From: an uncultured Sphingomonas sp.
GTDB lineage: Bacteria > Pseudomonadota > Alphaproteobacteria > Sphingomonadales > Sphingomonadaceae
Length of the DNA: 64,000 nucleotides
NCBI RefSeq assembly: GCF_913062585.1
Contig: NZ_CAJXWX010000002.1
Coordinates: 248,001 to 312,000, forward strand
Direction of reading: 5' to 3'
Translations under genes and position numbers: made by a program
Shown: piece by piece, positions 52,695 to 63,635 of the stretch
How the letters are laid out: each line of letters starts with the position of its first letter
Position numbering within the stretch: position 1 is the stretch's first letter
Notes under the pieces: model-generated
The model's input: the letters and a program-made list of their open reading frames with translations, nothing else
Database searches by the model: none
What the model was told of the DNA's origin: nothing

Positions 52695-53792
52695 TTATTC
52701 CTCCGTACGGAATAGCACCGCCTCGCCGATCAGGAAGAACAGCAGGATCGGCGCCCAGGCCGCCAGGAATGGCGGGTAGGCGCCCAGGTCGCCCATCGCC
52801 ATCGAGAAATTGTCCGCCACGAAATAGGCGAAGCCCAGCGCCATGCCGATCACGGCGCGGACGAACAGCTTGCCTGATCGGGCGATGCCGAAGGCGGCGA
52901 CCGCGCCCAGCAGCGGCATCAGCATCGCCGACATCGGCGCGGACAGCTTGTGCCAGAGCGAGCCCTCCAGCGACTTGGTCGGGCGCCCCGCCTCGCGCAG
53001 GTCGGTGATCGCGCTGGACAGCGCGTCGAAGGACAGGGAGTCGGCGTTGACGCTGGCCAGGGTCAGTTGCTCGGGCGTCACGCCGCGGCCGATGATCAGC
53101 GAGGGATATTGGGTCAGCTTGCCCGATGCGACCTCGAACCGCGTGGCCGGGCCGATCCGCCAGCCATCGCCGGCGCGGACGCCGCGCGGGGCCCGCACGA
53201 TCGCTTCCAGGCTGCCGCCCGCGCGGTCATACAGTGTCACGCCGCCCAACTGCGTCTTGGCACCGCGCCCCTGGATCAGGTCGACCGAGATCAGGTCGTC
53301 GCCGTCGCGCACCCACACATTGGCGCGGTCGCCGCTGTCGATGGGCAGGGGGCCATATTGCACCTTCTGCCAGGCCGACAGCGTGGCGCTGGCGCGCGGC
53401 ACGATCCGGTCGTTGAAGGCGAAACTGAACGCCGCCACGCCTGCGCTGGCGATCAGCAGCGGGGCCAGCACCTGATGCGCCGACATGCCCGCCGCCTTCA
53501 GCGCGATGACCTCCGAATTCTGGTTCATCGTGAAGAAGGTGAGGATCGTGCCGAGCAGCACCGAGAAGGGCAGCAGGAACGAGATGATCTGCGGCGCGCG
53601 CAGCGAGACGTACCGCCACACCTGCGCCTGTCCGTTGCCCGGCGCGGCCAGCACCGCGCCTGACTCGCTCAGCACATCCAGCGTCTGGAGCACCAGCGCC
53701 ACCGCGAACAGGATGGCGAAGGTGCGGACCAGGAACATCTTCGCCATGTAGATGGCGATCGTCCTGGACGGGAAAATGTTGGACAGGCTCAT
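52695..53792 (-). CDS. lptG: LptG-like permease of the lipid-export bridge
   Basis: A 365-residue inner-membrane protein of the YjgP/YjgQ family. Two groups of three helices flank a periplasmic jellyroll-type domain. Membrane helix 1 region AIYMAKMFLVRTFAILFAV; LLPFSVLLGTILTFFTMNQNSEVIALKAAGM is the family core; the last helices are GMALGFAYFVADNF and WAPILLFFLIGEAV. In LPS bacteria LptF and LptG with LptB form the ABC transporter that pulls LPS out of the membrane. Sphingomonads lack LPS, so glycosphingolipid is the likely cargo (inference). The ATG overlaps the lptF stop. Confidence 0.88.
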   Translation of the reverse strand: MSLSNIFPSRTIAIYMAKMFLVRTFAILFAVALVLQTLDVLSESGAVLAAPGNGQAQVWRYVSLRAPQIISFLLPFSVLLGTILTFFTMNQNSEVIALKAAGMSAHQVLAPLLIASAGVAAFSFAFNDRIVPRASATLSAWQKVQYGPLPIDSGDRANVWVRDGDDLISVDLIQGRGAKTQLGGVTLYDRAGGSLEAIVRAPRGVRAGDGWRIGPATRFEVASGKLTQYPSLIIGRGVTPEQLTLASVNADSLSFDALSSAITDLREAGRPTKSLEGSLWHKLSAPMSAMLMPLLGAVAAFGIARSGKLFVRAVIGMALGFAYFVADNFSMAMGDLGAYPPFLAAWAPILLFFLIGEAVLFRTEE

Positions 53793-54988
53793 GCCGTAAA
53801 GGCCTTTTTGCGGCGGCGGCCGGGCAGCCAGCGGCCGATCGCCTTGGCGACCTTGGCCACGCCGCGCTCCAGTGCGCCGATAGGCTGGCCGCCGGGCACA
53901 TAGGCGGTGACGTAATACATCCAGAAGACCAGTCCCGCGAAGATCGTGAACGGGCCCCATAGCGCCAGGATCGGGTTCACCCGCCCCAGCGCGCCGATAT
54001 CGGCGGCATATTGGTTCACCTTGAAATAGGTGACGAGCATCACGATCGACAGGAACACGCCCAGCGCCGAGGTCGATCGCTTCGGGGGGATGCCCAGCGA
54101 CACCGCGAGCAGCGGCAACAGGAACATCGTCACCACCTCGACCACCCGGAAATGGAATTCGGACCGGCTGCCCGCCCTGGCCTGCGGACTCGGTGCGTCC
54201 TGGCCCAGCTTGGCGAGTTCGGGCAGGGTGAATTCCAGGTCGCGACCGCCGCGCTGGCGGAAATTGTCGAACTTGGGCAGGTCGATCGGCAGGTCGTGGC
54301 TGGAGAAGGTCAGCACGCGCGGTGCCTTGAATTCCGGCCGGTTGTGGATCAGCGTGCCGTTGGTCAGGCGGAAGATGATGACGTTGGGATCATCGGTCGC
54401 CAGGAAGCGCCCACGCTCCGCCGTCACGCCGATCCAGTCGCCCTTGGATGTCTGGGCATGGACGAAGATGCCCGACAGGTCGCGACCGCCGTCCCGGCTC
54501 TCCTCGATGCGCAGGGTCATGCGGTCGCCCAGATGGGTGAACTCGCCCACCTTGATCGACGCACCCAGCGCCCCGGTGCGCAATTCGTAGCGCAGGCCCT
54601 CATAATAATAGCGCGCGACGGGCTGGATATAGCCGACGATCGCCAGATTCAGCGCCGCCAGCACGATCGCGTACATGTACGGCACGCGCAGCAGCCGGGT
54701 ATAGCTCATGCCCACGCCGCGCATCACGTCCAGCTCGGACGAGGTCGCCAGGCGCCGGAACGCGAGCAGGATGCCCAGCATCAGCCCGATCGGAATGCCC
54801 AGCCCCAGATATTCGGGCAGCAGATTGGCGAGCATCCGCCACACCACGCTGATCGGTCCGCCCTCCGTCGCGACGAACTCGAACAGGCGGCGGATGCGGT
54901 CGAGCACCAGCAGCATCGCCGAGATGATCAGCGTCGCGAACAGCGGCAACGCGATCAGCCGGGCCATGTAGCGGTCGATGGACTTCAT
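53789..54988 (-). CDS. lptF: LptF-like permease of the lipid-export bridge
   Basis: A 399-residue partner of lptG. It starts IDRYMARLIALPLFATLIISAML, with the family segment LGLGIPIGLMLGILLAFRRLATSSELDVMRGVGM, a periplasmic beta domain (residues about 130-280), and three C-terminal helices (VVEVVTMFLLPLLAVSLGI ...). A basic tail (GRRRKKAF) is unusual. It forms the first gene of the lptF-lptG pair, overlapped by four bases. Lies 185 bases downstream of the hybrid kinase and 2.2 kb from spt. Confidence 0.88.
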   Translation of the reverse strand: MKSIDRYMARLIALPLFATLIISAMLLVLDRIRRLFEFVATEGGPISVVWRMLANLLPEYLGLGIPIGLMLGILLAFRRLATSSELDVMRGVGMSYTRLLRVPYMYAIVLAALNLAIVGYIQPVARYYYEGLRYELRTGALGASIKVGEFTHLGDRMTLRIEESRDGGRDLSGIFVHAQTSKGDWIGVTAERGRFLATDDPNVIIFRLTNGTLIHNRPEFKAPRVLTFSSHDLPIDLPKFDNFRQRGGRDLEFTLPELAKLGQDAPSPQARAGSRSEFHFRVVEVVTMFLLPLLAVSLGIPPKRSTSALGVFLSIVMLVTYFKVNQYAADIGALGRVNPILALWGPFTIFAGLVFWMYYVTAYVPGGQPIGALERGVAKVAKAIGRWLPGRRRKKAFTA

Positions 54989-55076
54989 GCGGGGAACATC
55001 ACTCGCGCGATAAAACGGCCATGGCTATACGGGGGCGGAAAGGGTCCGTCACCCCTTGTTTGTGGGGGATTCCCTT

Positions 55077-55164
55077 GGCCTTCGACTTCGCTCAGGCTGA
55101 ACGGAGTTGGTGATCGTGGCTAGATACAAAAAGCCGTTCAGCCTGAGCGAAGTCGAAGGCCACG
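55077..55164. repeat. Inverted pair of the dispersed 28-31-base repeat
   Basis: Arms of 28 bases at 55077-55104 and 55134-55161 are perfect reverse complements (GACTTCGCTCAGGCTGAACG core) with a 29-base loop. Same family as 1003-1123. The element separates the kinase gene from lptF and could act as a transcription attenuator. Confidence 0.88.
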
Positions 55165-55173
55165 CGCAAAGCT

Positions 55174-57105
55174 TCACGCCGCCGCGCAAACCGGCCCATC
55201 CGCCCGCTTCAGCGCCGCCGCGACCCCGCGTTCCAGCCCGGCGAGCGTGAAGGGCTTGCGCAGCACCTCATGCCCCTCGAACCCTGCCGCCTGCGCCTCG
55301 CCCGCAAAGCCGGTGACGAACAGCACCGCGACATCGGGATGGCGCGGGCGCAGCGCGGCGATCAGTTCGGGGCCGGTGATATGCGGCATCAGCACGTCCG
55401 ACACGATCAGGCGGATGCCCGGATGCCGGGCCAGCAACCCTTCGGCCTCGCGCGGGTCGCCGCACGCGATCGGGTCATGGCCCAGCTCGCGCAAGGCCTC
55501 CATCGTAGCCGCCAGCACGCGGGGATCGTCCTCGACCAGCAGGATGCGCAGGGTGCCGGGCTCGTCGCTCTGGTCGGGGGCGGGCGTGTCCGCTTCGACC
55601 GGGGCGACGACCGGCTTGGCGATATGGCGCGGGAAAAAGAGATGAACGGTCGTGCCCTCGCCCGGTGCGGTGCGGATCGTCACGTCGCCGCCCATCTGGC
55701 CGACCAGCCCGAAAATCTGGCTAAGGCCCAGGCCCGTGCCCTTGCCCGCAGGCTTGGTGGTGAAGAAGGGCTCGAACACCCGCTCGACCACCTCGGGGGT
55801 CATGCCGCTGCCCGTGTCGGTGACCGACAGCAGGACATAATCCCCAGCCGCCGCGCGGGGCAGGGCGTCCGCACCGACGCGCGCCTCGGCGGTGCGAATG
55901 GTCAGCTCGCCGCGCCCTTCCATCGCGTCGCGCGCGTTGACCGCCAGGTTCAGTATGGCGTTCTCCATCTGAGTCCGGTCGCCGAATAGCTGCCAGTCGG
56001 TGGTCGCATCCTCCACCGTCACCTTCACCCCGTCGCCCAGCGTCCGGTCGAGCAGGTCGCGCATATCGGCGACCAGCTTGCGCGGGGTCAGGCATTCGGG
56101 GGTCAGCGCCTCTTCGCGGCTGAACATCAGCAACCGGCGGGTCAGCGCGGCGGCGCGGTGTGCGCCCTCGGTCGCGCTGTCGAGATGGCGGCGGACATCC
56201 GCCTCGGCCTCTGCGCGTTTCGCGAGTTCCAGCCCGCCCAGCACCACCGCCAGCATATTGTTGAAATCATGCGCGATCCCGCCGGTCAGCTGGCCCAGCG
56301 CGTCCATCTTCTGCGCCTGGCGCAGCTTGGCTTCCTGAACCTTCAGCTCCTGGGTCGCGGCCTCCACTGCGCTGGCCAGTTCCTCGGCACGGGCGCGTTC
56401 GGCTCGCGCCTCTGCATGGGCCTCCGCCCGTTCGCCGACCGCGCGAAGGATCAGCCAGCCCAGCACCACGCCACCGATCGCCAGCGCGATGACGAACAGC
56501 GCCAGGCCGCCCGCGATACGGTTGGAATGGACGACCGTGTCATGGGCGACCGCGCTGCGCTGTTCGAGCAGCACCCGCTCGCCGTCGATCAGCGCATCCA
56601 GGGTCCGCCCGATCTGCGTCAGCGCGCGGGCCTGCCCCGCCTGGTAATAGAGCGCATAGGCCTGGCGATTGCGATGATAGGTGGTCGACAGCGCGATGGC
56701 CGACAATTCCTGGCCGCGCGTGCCATAGGCAGCGCGCAGCCGGTCGATCAGCCGCTGTTGCGCCCGGTCCTCGACCAACAGGTCCAGCCGATCGAGCTGT
56801 GCCCCCGCCAGCGTCCATTCGTCGGCATAGATCTGGCCCAGCTTGCTGTCACCAGAGATGACGTAGCGGCCGAGCGACGCCTCCGACCGTGCGATCGTGC
56901 CGGCCAGCGTACGGGCCAGGATCATCACGTCATAGCTGCGCCGTTGCAGCTCCAACGCACGATCCCGTTCGCGATTGGCATGGCCCAGCGTCAGGATCAG
57001 CATGGCCAGCGTGATCGCACCGGCCAGCGCGACCGCGATCAGGGCAAAGGTCTGCCACCGGCTCGCTTGCTGCTGGTCGTCGTGCTGCTCGATCACGGTC
57101 GCCAC
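55174..57105 (-). CDS. Hybrid sensor histidine kinase with CHASE3-like sensor
   Basis: A 643-residue membrane kinase. TM1 about 17-40, a CHASE3-like periplasmic helical sensor (45-195), TM2 (198-222), coiled coil, HisKA-like domain with His279 in GGIAHDFNNML, HATPase_c (TDTGSGMTPEVVERVFEPFF, GKGTGLGLSQ), and a C-terminal receiver with Asp570 (IVSDVLMPHITGPEL). Located between spt and lptF on the same strand, 43 bases after spt. Its target is unknown; the place in the cluster suggests a role in envelope-lipid control. Confidence 0.9.
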   Translation of the reverse strand: MATVIEQHDDQQQASRWQTFALIAVALAGAITLAMLILTLGHANRERDRALELQRRSYDVMILARTLAGTIARSEASLGRYVISGDSKLGQIYADEWTLAGAQLDRLDLLVEDRAQQRLIDRLRAAYGTRGQELSAIALSTTYHRNRQAYALYYQAGQARALTQIGRTLDALIDGERVLLEQRSAVAHDTVVHSNRIAGGLALFVIALAIGGVVLGWLILRAVGERAEAHAEARAERARAEELASAVEAATQELKVQEAKLRQAQKMDALGQLTGGIAHDFNNMLAVVLGGLELAKRAEAEADVRRHLDSATEGAHRAAALTRRLLMFSREEALTPECLTPRKLVADMRDLLDRTLGDGVKVTVEDATTDWQLFGDRTQMENAILNLAVNARDAMEGRGELTIRTAEARVGADALPRAAAGDYVLLSVTDTGSGMTPEVVERVFEPFFTTKPAGKGTGLGLSQIFGLVGQMGGDVTIRTAPGEGTTVHLFFPRHIAKPVVAPVEADTPAPDQSDEPGTLRILLVEDDPRVLAATMEALRELGHDPIACGDPREAEGLLARHPGIRLIVSDVLMPHITGPELIAALRPRHPDVAVLFVTGFAGEAQAAGFEGHEVLRKPFTLAGLERGVAAALKRADGPVCAAA

Positions 57106-57148
57106 GCTTACGCCCCCGCCCCGGATTTTGCAAAGCGGGCGGGGTGGA

Positions 57149-58411
57149 TCAGCCGATGATGCCCACCGCCTGGCCTGCCGCGCGGAACATACCCAGGACC
57201 GTCTCGATCTGCTGCGGCGTATGCTCGGCGCAGATCGAGCAGCGCAGCAGGAAGGTGCCCGCCGGGGTCGCGGGCGGCCGCGCCATGTTCACATAGAGCC
57301 CGCCGTCGAGCAGCGCCTGCCACATGATGACCGCCTGTTCCTGGTCGTCCAGGATCACGGCGACGATCGCGCTGTCGCAATTCTCGGTGCCCAGGCGGAA
57401 ACCCATCGCCTTCAGCCCGCCATGCAGCGCGCGGGCGTTCGACCACAGCCGCTCGCGCTTCTCATGCGCGGTCATCAGCTTGCGGATCGAGGTCGTCGCG
57501 GTCGCCACTACCGAGGGGGGCAGCGAGGCGGTGAAGATGTACGGGCGGCAGGCCAAGCGCACCGCCTCGAACTTCGGATGGTTGGATACGACGAAGCCGC
57601 CGACCGTGCCGACCGACTTGGAGAAGGTACCGACGACGAAATCGACCTGGCCTTCCAGCCCCTGCGCTTCGTACACGCCGCGCCCGTTGGGGCCGAAAAA
57701 ACCCATCGAATGCGCTTCGTCGACCAGCACCATCGCGCCATGCTTCTTGGCGACCGCGACCATCTCCTTCAGCGGGGCGATGTCGCCCAGCATCGAATAG
57801 ACGCCCTCGAGGACGACCAGCTTGGCGGGTTCCTTGGGCAGGCGGCCGAGCCGCTTGTCGAGATCCTCGACCGAATTGTGGCGGAAGCGGACGATCTCGG
57901 CATTGCCCTGCTGGCAGCCGTCATAGATCGACGCATGGCTGTCGGCGTCGAGGATGACATATTCCCCCTTGCCCGCCAGCGTCGAGATGATGCCGAGATT
58001 CGCCATATAGCCGGTCGAAAAGACGATCGCGCCGGTCGTGCCGTAGAAATCGCGCAGCGCCTGTTCGACTTCCATATGGTCGTGGAAGGTGCCGTTGAGC
58101 ATCCGGCTGCCGTTCGTGCCCGATCCGAACTGTTCGAGCGCCGTCTTGCCCGCCGCGATCACGTCCGCGTCGAAGGTCATGCCCATATAATTATAGGTGC
58201 CGAGCAGGATCGTGTCCTTGCCGCGGATCACCGCTTCCGTGGGCGACTTCACCTGTTCCATCACGATCGCGAAGGGATCGGTGACGCCGGAGTCGAGCAG
58301 CTTCTGCCGCTCGGCGATCAGGCCGTCGAACTTGGAGAGCAGATCGCGTTCGGGCGCGATGTCCTGAACATCGGCGGGCAGGGCGTGGGGCTGGGCGGCG
58401 GCTTCGGTCAT
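57149..58411 (-). CDS. spt: Serine palmitoyltransferase
   Basis: A PLP enzyme that condenses L-serine with palmitoyl-thioester to 3-ketodihydrosphingosine, the committed step of sphingolipid synthesis. It is a soluble homodimer of 420 residues. Key residues: His159 (ADSHAS), Asp231 and His234 (VDEAH), Lys265 in GTFSKSVG, and Asn100 in GSGTNGSR, identical in numbering to my memory of the S. paucimobilis enzyme. Start MTEAAAQ at 58411. It follows the acyl-carrier gene by 29 bases. Confidence 0.97.
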   Translation of the reverse strand: MTEAAAQPHALPADVQDIAPERDLLSKFDGLIAERQKLLDSGVTDPFAIVMEQVKSPTEAVIRGKDTILLGTYNYMGMTFDADVIAAGKTALEQFGSGTNGSRMLNGTFHDHMEVEQALRDFYGTTGAIVFSTGYMANLGIISTLAGKGEYVILDADSHASIYDGCQQGNAEIVRFRHNSVEDLDKRLGRLPKEPAKLVVLEGVYSMLGDIAPLKEMVAVAKKHGAMVLVDEAHSMGFFGPNGRGVYEAQGLEGQVDFVVGTFSKSVGTVGGFVVSNHPKFEAVRLACRPYIFTASLPPSVVATATTSIRKLMTAHEKRERLWSNARALHGGLKAMGFRLGTENCDSAIVAVILDDQEQAVIMWQALLDGGLYVNMARPPATPAGTFLLRCSICAEHTPQQIETVLGMFRAAGQAVGIIG

Positions 58412-58440
58412 GGGAGTGTCCGTCTCGGGCGCTAGGAAGG

Positions 58441-58686
58441 TCAGGCTTGCTTCAGCTTTTCGACCGCGTCGACCAGCTGGCCGACATTCTCGATCTCGGC
58501 CTGCATGTTCATCGTGATGATGATGTCGAATTCGTCCTCGATCGCGGCGACGAAATCCATCACGGTCAGGCTGTCCCACTCCAGGTCGCCCTGGAAGGTC
58601 GTCGCCTCGGTCAGTGCCACACCCTTTTTGTTGAAGGGCGCGATCTGGGCCGCGACGGTGTCGAAAATGGCTTGGCGGTCGCTCAT
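58441..58686 (-). CDS. acpR: Acyl carrier protein of the sphingolipid cluster
   Basis: An 81-residue ACP with the phosphopantetheine site Ser39 in LEWDSLTVMDF. The sequence is unlike fatty-acid AcpP (it has WDSL rather than DSLD) and matches ACPs encoded next to spt in Caulobacter and sphingomonads, where the ACP delivers the acyl chain to SPT. AAGGA lies 5 bases before the ATG at 58686. Same operon as cerR, spt and the hybrid kinase. Confidence 0.92.
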   Translation of the reverse strand: MSDRQAIFDTVAAQIAPFNKKGVALTEATTFQGDLEWDSLTVMDFVAAIEDEFDIIITMNMQAEIENVGQLVDAVEKLKQA

Positions 58687-58753
58687 GATGATCCTTTCGA
58701 GGGGGCCAGTGGCACCCAAATGCGGCGGCTTTTCGACCGCGTGATGGCGTTCG

Positions 58754-59650
58754 CTATAGCAAGCCGTTGGCGCGATACCACCGTGCCGTATCCGCCAGCC
58801 CCTTGGAAAGCACGATGGCCGGTTCCCAAAGCGCGGGGTCGGGGCGGCGCGCGGGGTCGGCGGTCCAGTCGGGATGGCAGAGATAGCCGACCCGGTCGGG
58901 GGTCAGCTTGGCACCATTGCCGCGGAAGCTGCGGTCGATCTTCGCGCCCAGGCTCAGCAGCGCCTTGGGCAGGTGGAGCGTCATCACGCGCTGCCCCACC
59001 GCCGCTCCGATCGCGGCGGCCAGATCGGCATGGGTCAGGACCTGTCCGTCATCCACCTCCAGCACGGCGCGCGGGCCGTCGGTGGCGACCAGCGTGGTCA
59101 ACAGCCGCGCGAAATCCTCGACCGCGATCAGCGACAGCTTGCCCGGCGGCGGCATGAAGGCAAGGCCGAGCCTGGCGGTGCGAAACATGTCCAGCCATTC
59201 GGTGTCGTGCGGGCCGTAAATGCCGCTCGGCCGGACGATGGTCCAGTCGAGACCACTATTCTGCACGACGATCTCGGCCTGACGCTTGGACCAGCCATAG
59301 ACCGACAGCTCCGGCTCGCGCGCCGACAGCGAGGAGACATGGACGAAGCGTTTGATGCCCGCCGCCTTCGCCGCCTCGACCATGGCGCGGGTGCCGTCGA
59401 TATTGCCCGCGACAAAGCCCTCGCGGTCGGGCGCGCTCACCACGCCCGCGATATGCAGCACCGCGTCGGCGCCCTCGACCAGCGTGGCGAGGCTCTCCGG
59501 CTTGTCGAGCGCACCCGCGATCCAGGTCAGCCCGGCTCGCGAAGGCTGGGCCCGGCGGGTCAGCGCGCGCAGCGAGAGCCCCGACCCGGCGGCACGGTCC
59601 ACCACCGCGCGACCGACGAATCCGGTCGCTCCCGTGACGGCGACGATCAT
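58754..59650 (-). CDS. cerR: NAD(P)-dependent epimerase/dehydratase family, candidate ceramide reductase
   Basis: A 298-residue extended short-chain dehydrogenase: nucleotide motif GATGFVG (7-13), catalytic Tyr118-x3-Lys122 (YGWSK), VSSLSA upstream. Adjacent to acp and spt, as is the Caulobacter ceramide reductase that reduces the 3-keto group of the acylated sphingoid base. A plain NDP-sugar epimerase is an alternative, but the genomic place favours the lipid role. ATG overlaps the proB stop (ATGA). No signal peptide. Confidence 0.82.
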   Translation of the reverse strand: MIVAVTGATGFVGRAVVDRAAGSGLSLRALTRRAQPSRAGLTWIAGALDKPESLATLVEGADAVLHIAGVVSAPDREGFVAGNIDGTRAMVEAAKAAGIKRFVHVSSLSAREPELSVYGWSKRQAEIVVQNSGLDWTIVRPSGIYGPHDTEWLDMFRTARLGLAFMPPPGKLSLIAVEDFARLLTTLVATDGPRAVLEVDDGQVLTHADLAAAIGAAVGQRVMTLHLPKALLSLGAKIDRSFRGNGAKLTPDRVGYLCHPDWTADPARRPDPALWEPAIVLSKGLADTARWYRANGLL

Positions 59651-60747
59651 AGCAGCGCGAGATGGTTGCGGTGGATCAGCGCGGCGCGGGGTGCGTGGCC
59701 CAATATCCCGGCCTGCTGGTCCGATCGCGTGCCGATCAGCGCGCGCGCCTCGGTCGAGTCATATTCGCTGAGGCCACGGGCGATGGTGCCGTTCGGCCCC
59801 TCGACCGTGACGAGGTCGCCCCGCGCGAAATGGCCCTGCACGGCGGTCGCCCCGGCGGCGAGCAGGCTGTTGCCCTCGGCCAGCGCCTTGGCCGCGCCCG
59901 CATCCACGGTGATCGCCCCGCGTGCGGTCAGTCCGCCAGCCAGCCAGGCCTTACGCGCGGGCGCGCTTTTTTCGGCGACGAAGATCGTGTGGCGCGCCGG
60001 GGTCGACAGCGGATGGTCGATCCGGCCAGACGCGATGGTGAGATGCGCGCCCGCACTCACCGCAATGCGCGCGGCGGCAATTTTCGACACCATGCCGCCC
60101 GATCCCATGCCCGAGGCGGAGCCGCCATCGGCCATGCCGGACACAGCGTCGATCCGCTCGACCCGTTCGATATGACGCGCTGTCGGGTTGGTATGCGGGT
60201 TGCTGTCGTACAGCCCATCCACGTCGGACAGCAGCAGCACGCCGTTCGCGCCTGCCGCCTGACCCACCCGCGCGGCCAGCCGGTCATTGTCGCCGAAACG
60301 GATTTCCTCGGTCGCGACGCTGTCATTCTCGTTGATGACCGGCACCACGCCCAGCCCCAGCAGCCGCCCCAGCGTCGCCGCGGCGTTCAGATAGCGTCGG
60401 CGATCCTCCAGATCGTCGAGCGTCACCAGCATCTGTGCGGCGGTCAGGCCTTGCGCGTGCAGCAGCTCCGCCCAGGCCTGGCTCAGCGCGATCTGGCCGG
60501 TTGCGGCGGCGGCCTGTGCGTCCTCGAGGCTTGCGCGGCCGCCCTTAGGCAGGCCCAGGCGGCGCGCGCCGAGCGCGATCGCGCCCGAGGATACGATGGC
60601 GATCTGCTGGCCTTCGCGGACGCGCGTGGCGATGTCGGCGACCAGGCCGGTCAGCCAGTCGCGACGGACCTCGCCCTCGGGCGTGACCAGGAGGGCGGAG
60701 CCTACCTTTACGATCAGGCGATGGCAGGTGGTGGGGGGGAAGATCAT
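59647..60747 (-). CDS. proB: Glutamate 5-kinase
   Basis: ATP-dependent phosphorylation of glutamate, first step of proline synthesis. 366 residues: an amino-acid kinase domain (LIVKVGSALLV, IAIVSSGAIALG, INENDSVATEE, GGMVSKIAAARIA) followed by a C-terminal PUA domain (ITVDAGAAKAL ... HFARGDLVTVEG). The start at 60747 begins MIFPPTTCHR; no good ribosome site is visible. A four-base overlap with cerR couples proB to the sphingolipid genes. obgE lies upstream on the same strand. Confidence 0.95.
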   Translation of the reverse strand: MIFPPTTCHRLIVKVGSALLVTPEGEVRRDWLTGLVADIATRVREGQQIAIVSSGAIALGARRLGLPKGGRASLEDAQAAAATGQIALSQAWAELLHAQGLTAAQMLVTLDDLEDRRRYLNAAATLGRLLGLGVVPVINENDSVATEEIRFGDNDRLAARVGQAAGANGVLLLSDVDGLYDSNPHTNPTARHIERVERIDAVSGMADGGSASGMGSGGMVSKIAAARIAVSAGAHLTIASGRIDHPLSTPARHTIFVAEKSAPARKAWLAGGLTARGAITVDAGAAKALAEGNSLLAAGATAVQGHFARGDLVTVEGPNGTIARGLSEYDSTEARALIGTRSDQQAGILGHAPRAALIHRNHLALL

Positions 60748-60803
60748 TGTCAGGTGGAGCGCCACGATTGTCGGTCTCTGTGAGACGTCTTTCCCTCCCC
60801 CGG

Positions 60804-60881
60804 CCCCTCCCGCTTGCGGGAGGGGAGAAGAAGGCGCGGAAGGTTTGCCAAGAATCGCTCCCCTCCCGCAAGCGGGAGGGG
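60804..60881. repeat. Inverted pair of the composite GC-rich palindrome
   Basis: Copies at 60804-60825 (TT centre) and 60860-60881 (AA centre). Here the GGGGAGGGCA and TGTCTCACCGA boxes lie on the outer side of each copy, the reverse of the pairs at 24186 and 47611. It fills the obgE-proB gap. Confidence 0.88.
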
Positions 60882-60925
60882 ATGGGGGAGGGCAGGGTGT
60901 CTCACCGAGCCCGCCGCCAGACGCA

Positions 60926-63631
<2,706 letters not shown>

Positions 63632-63635
<4 letters not shown>

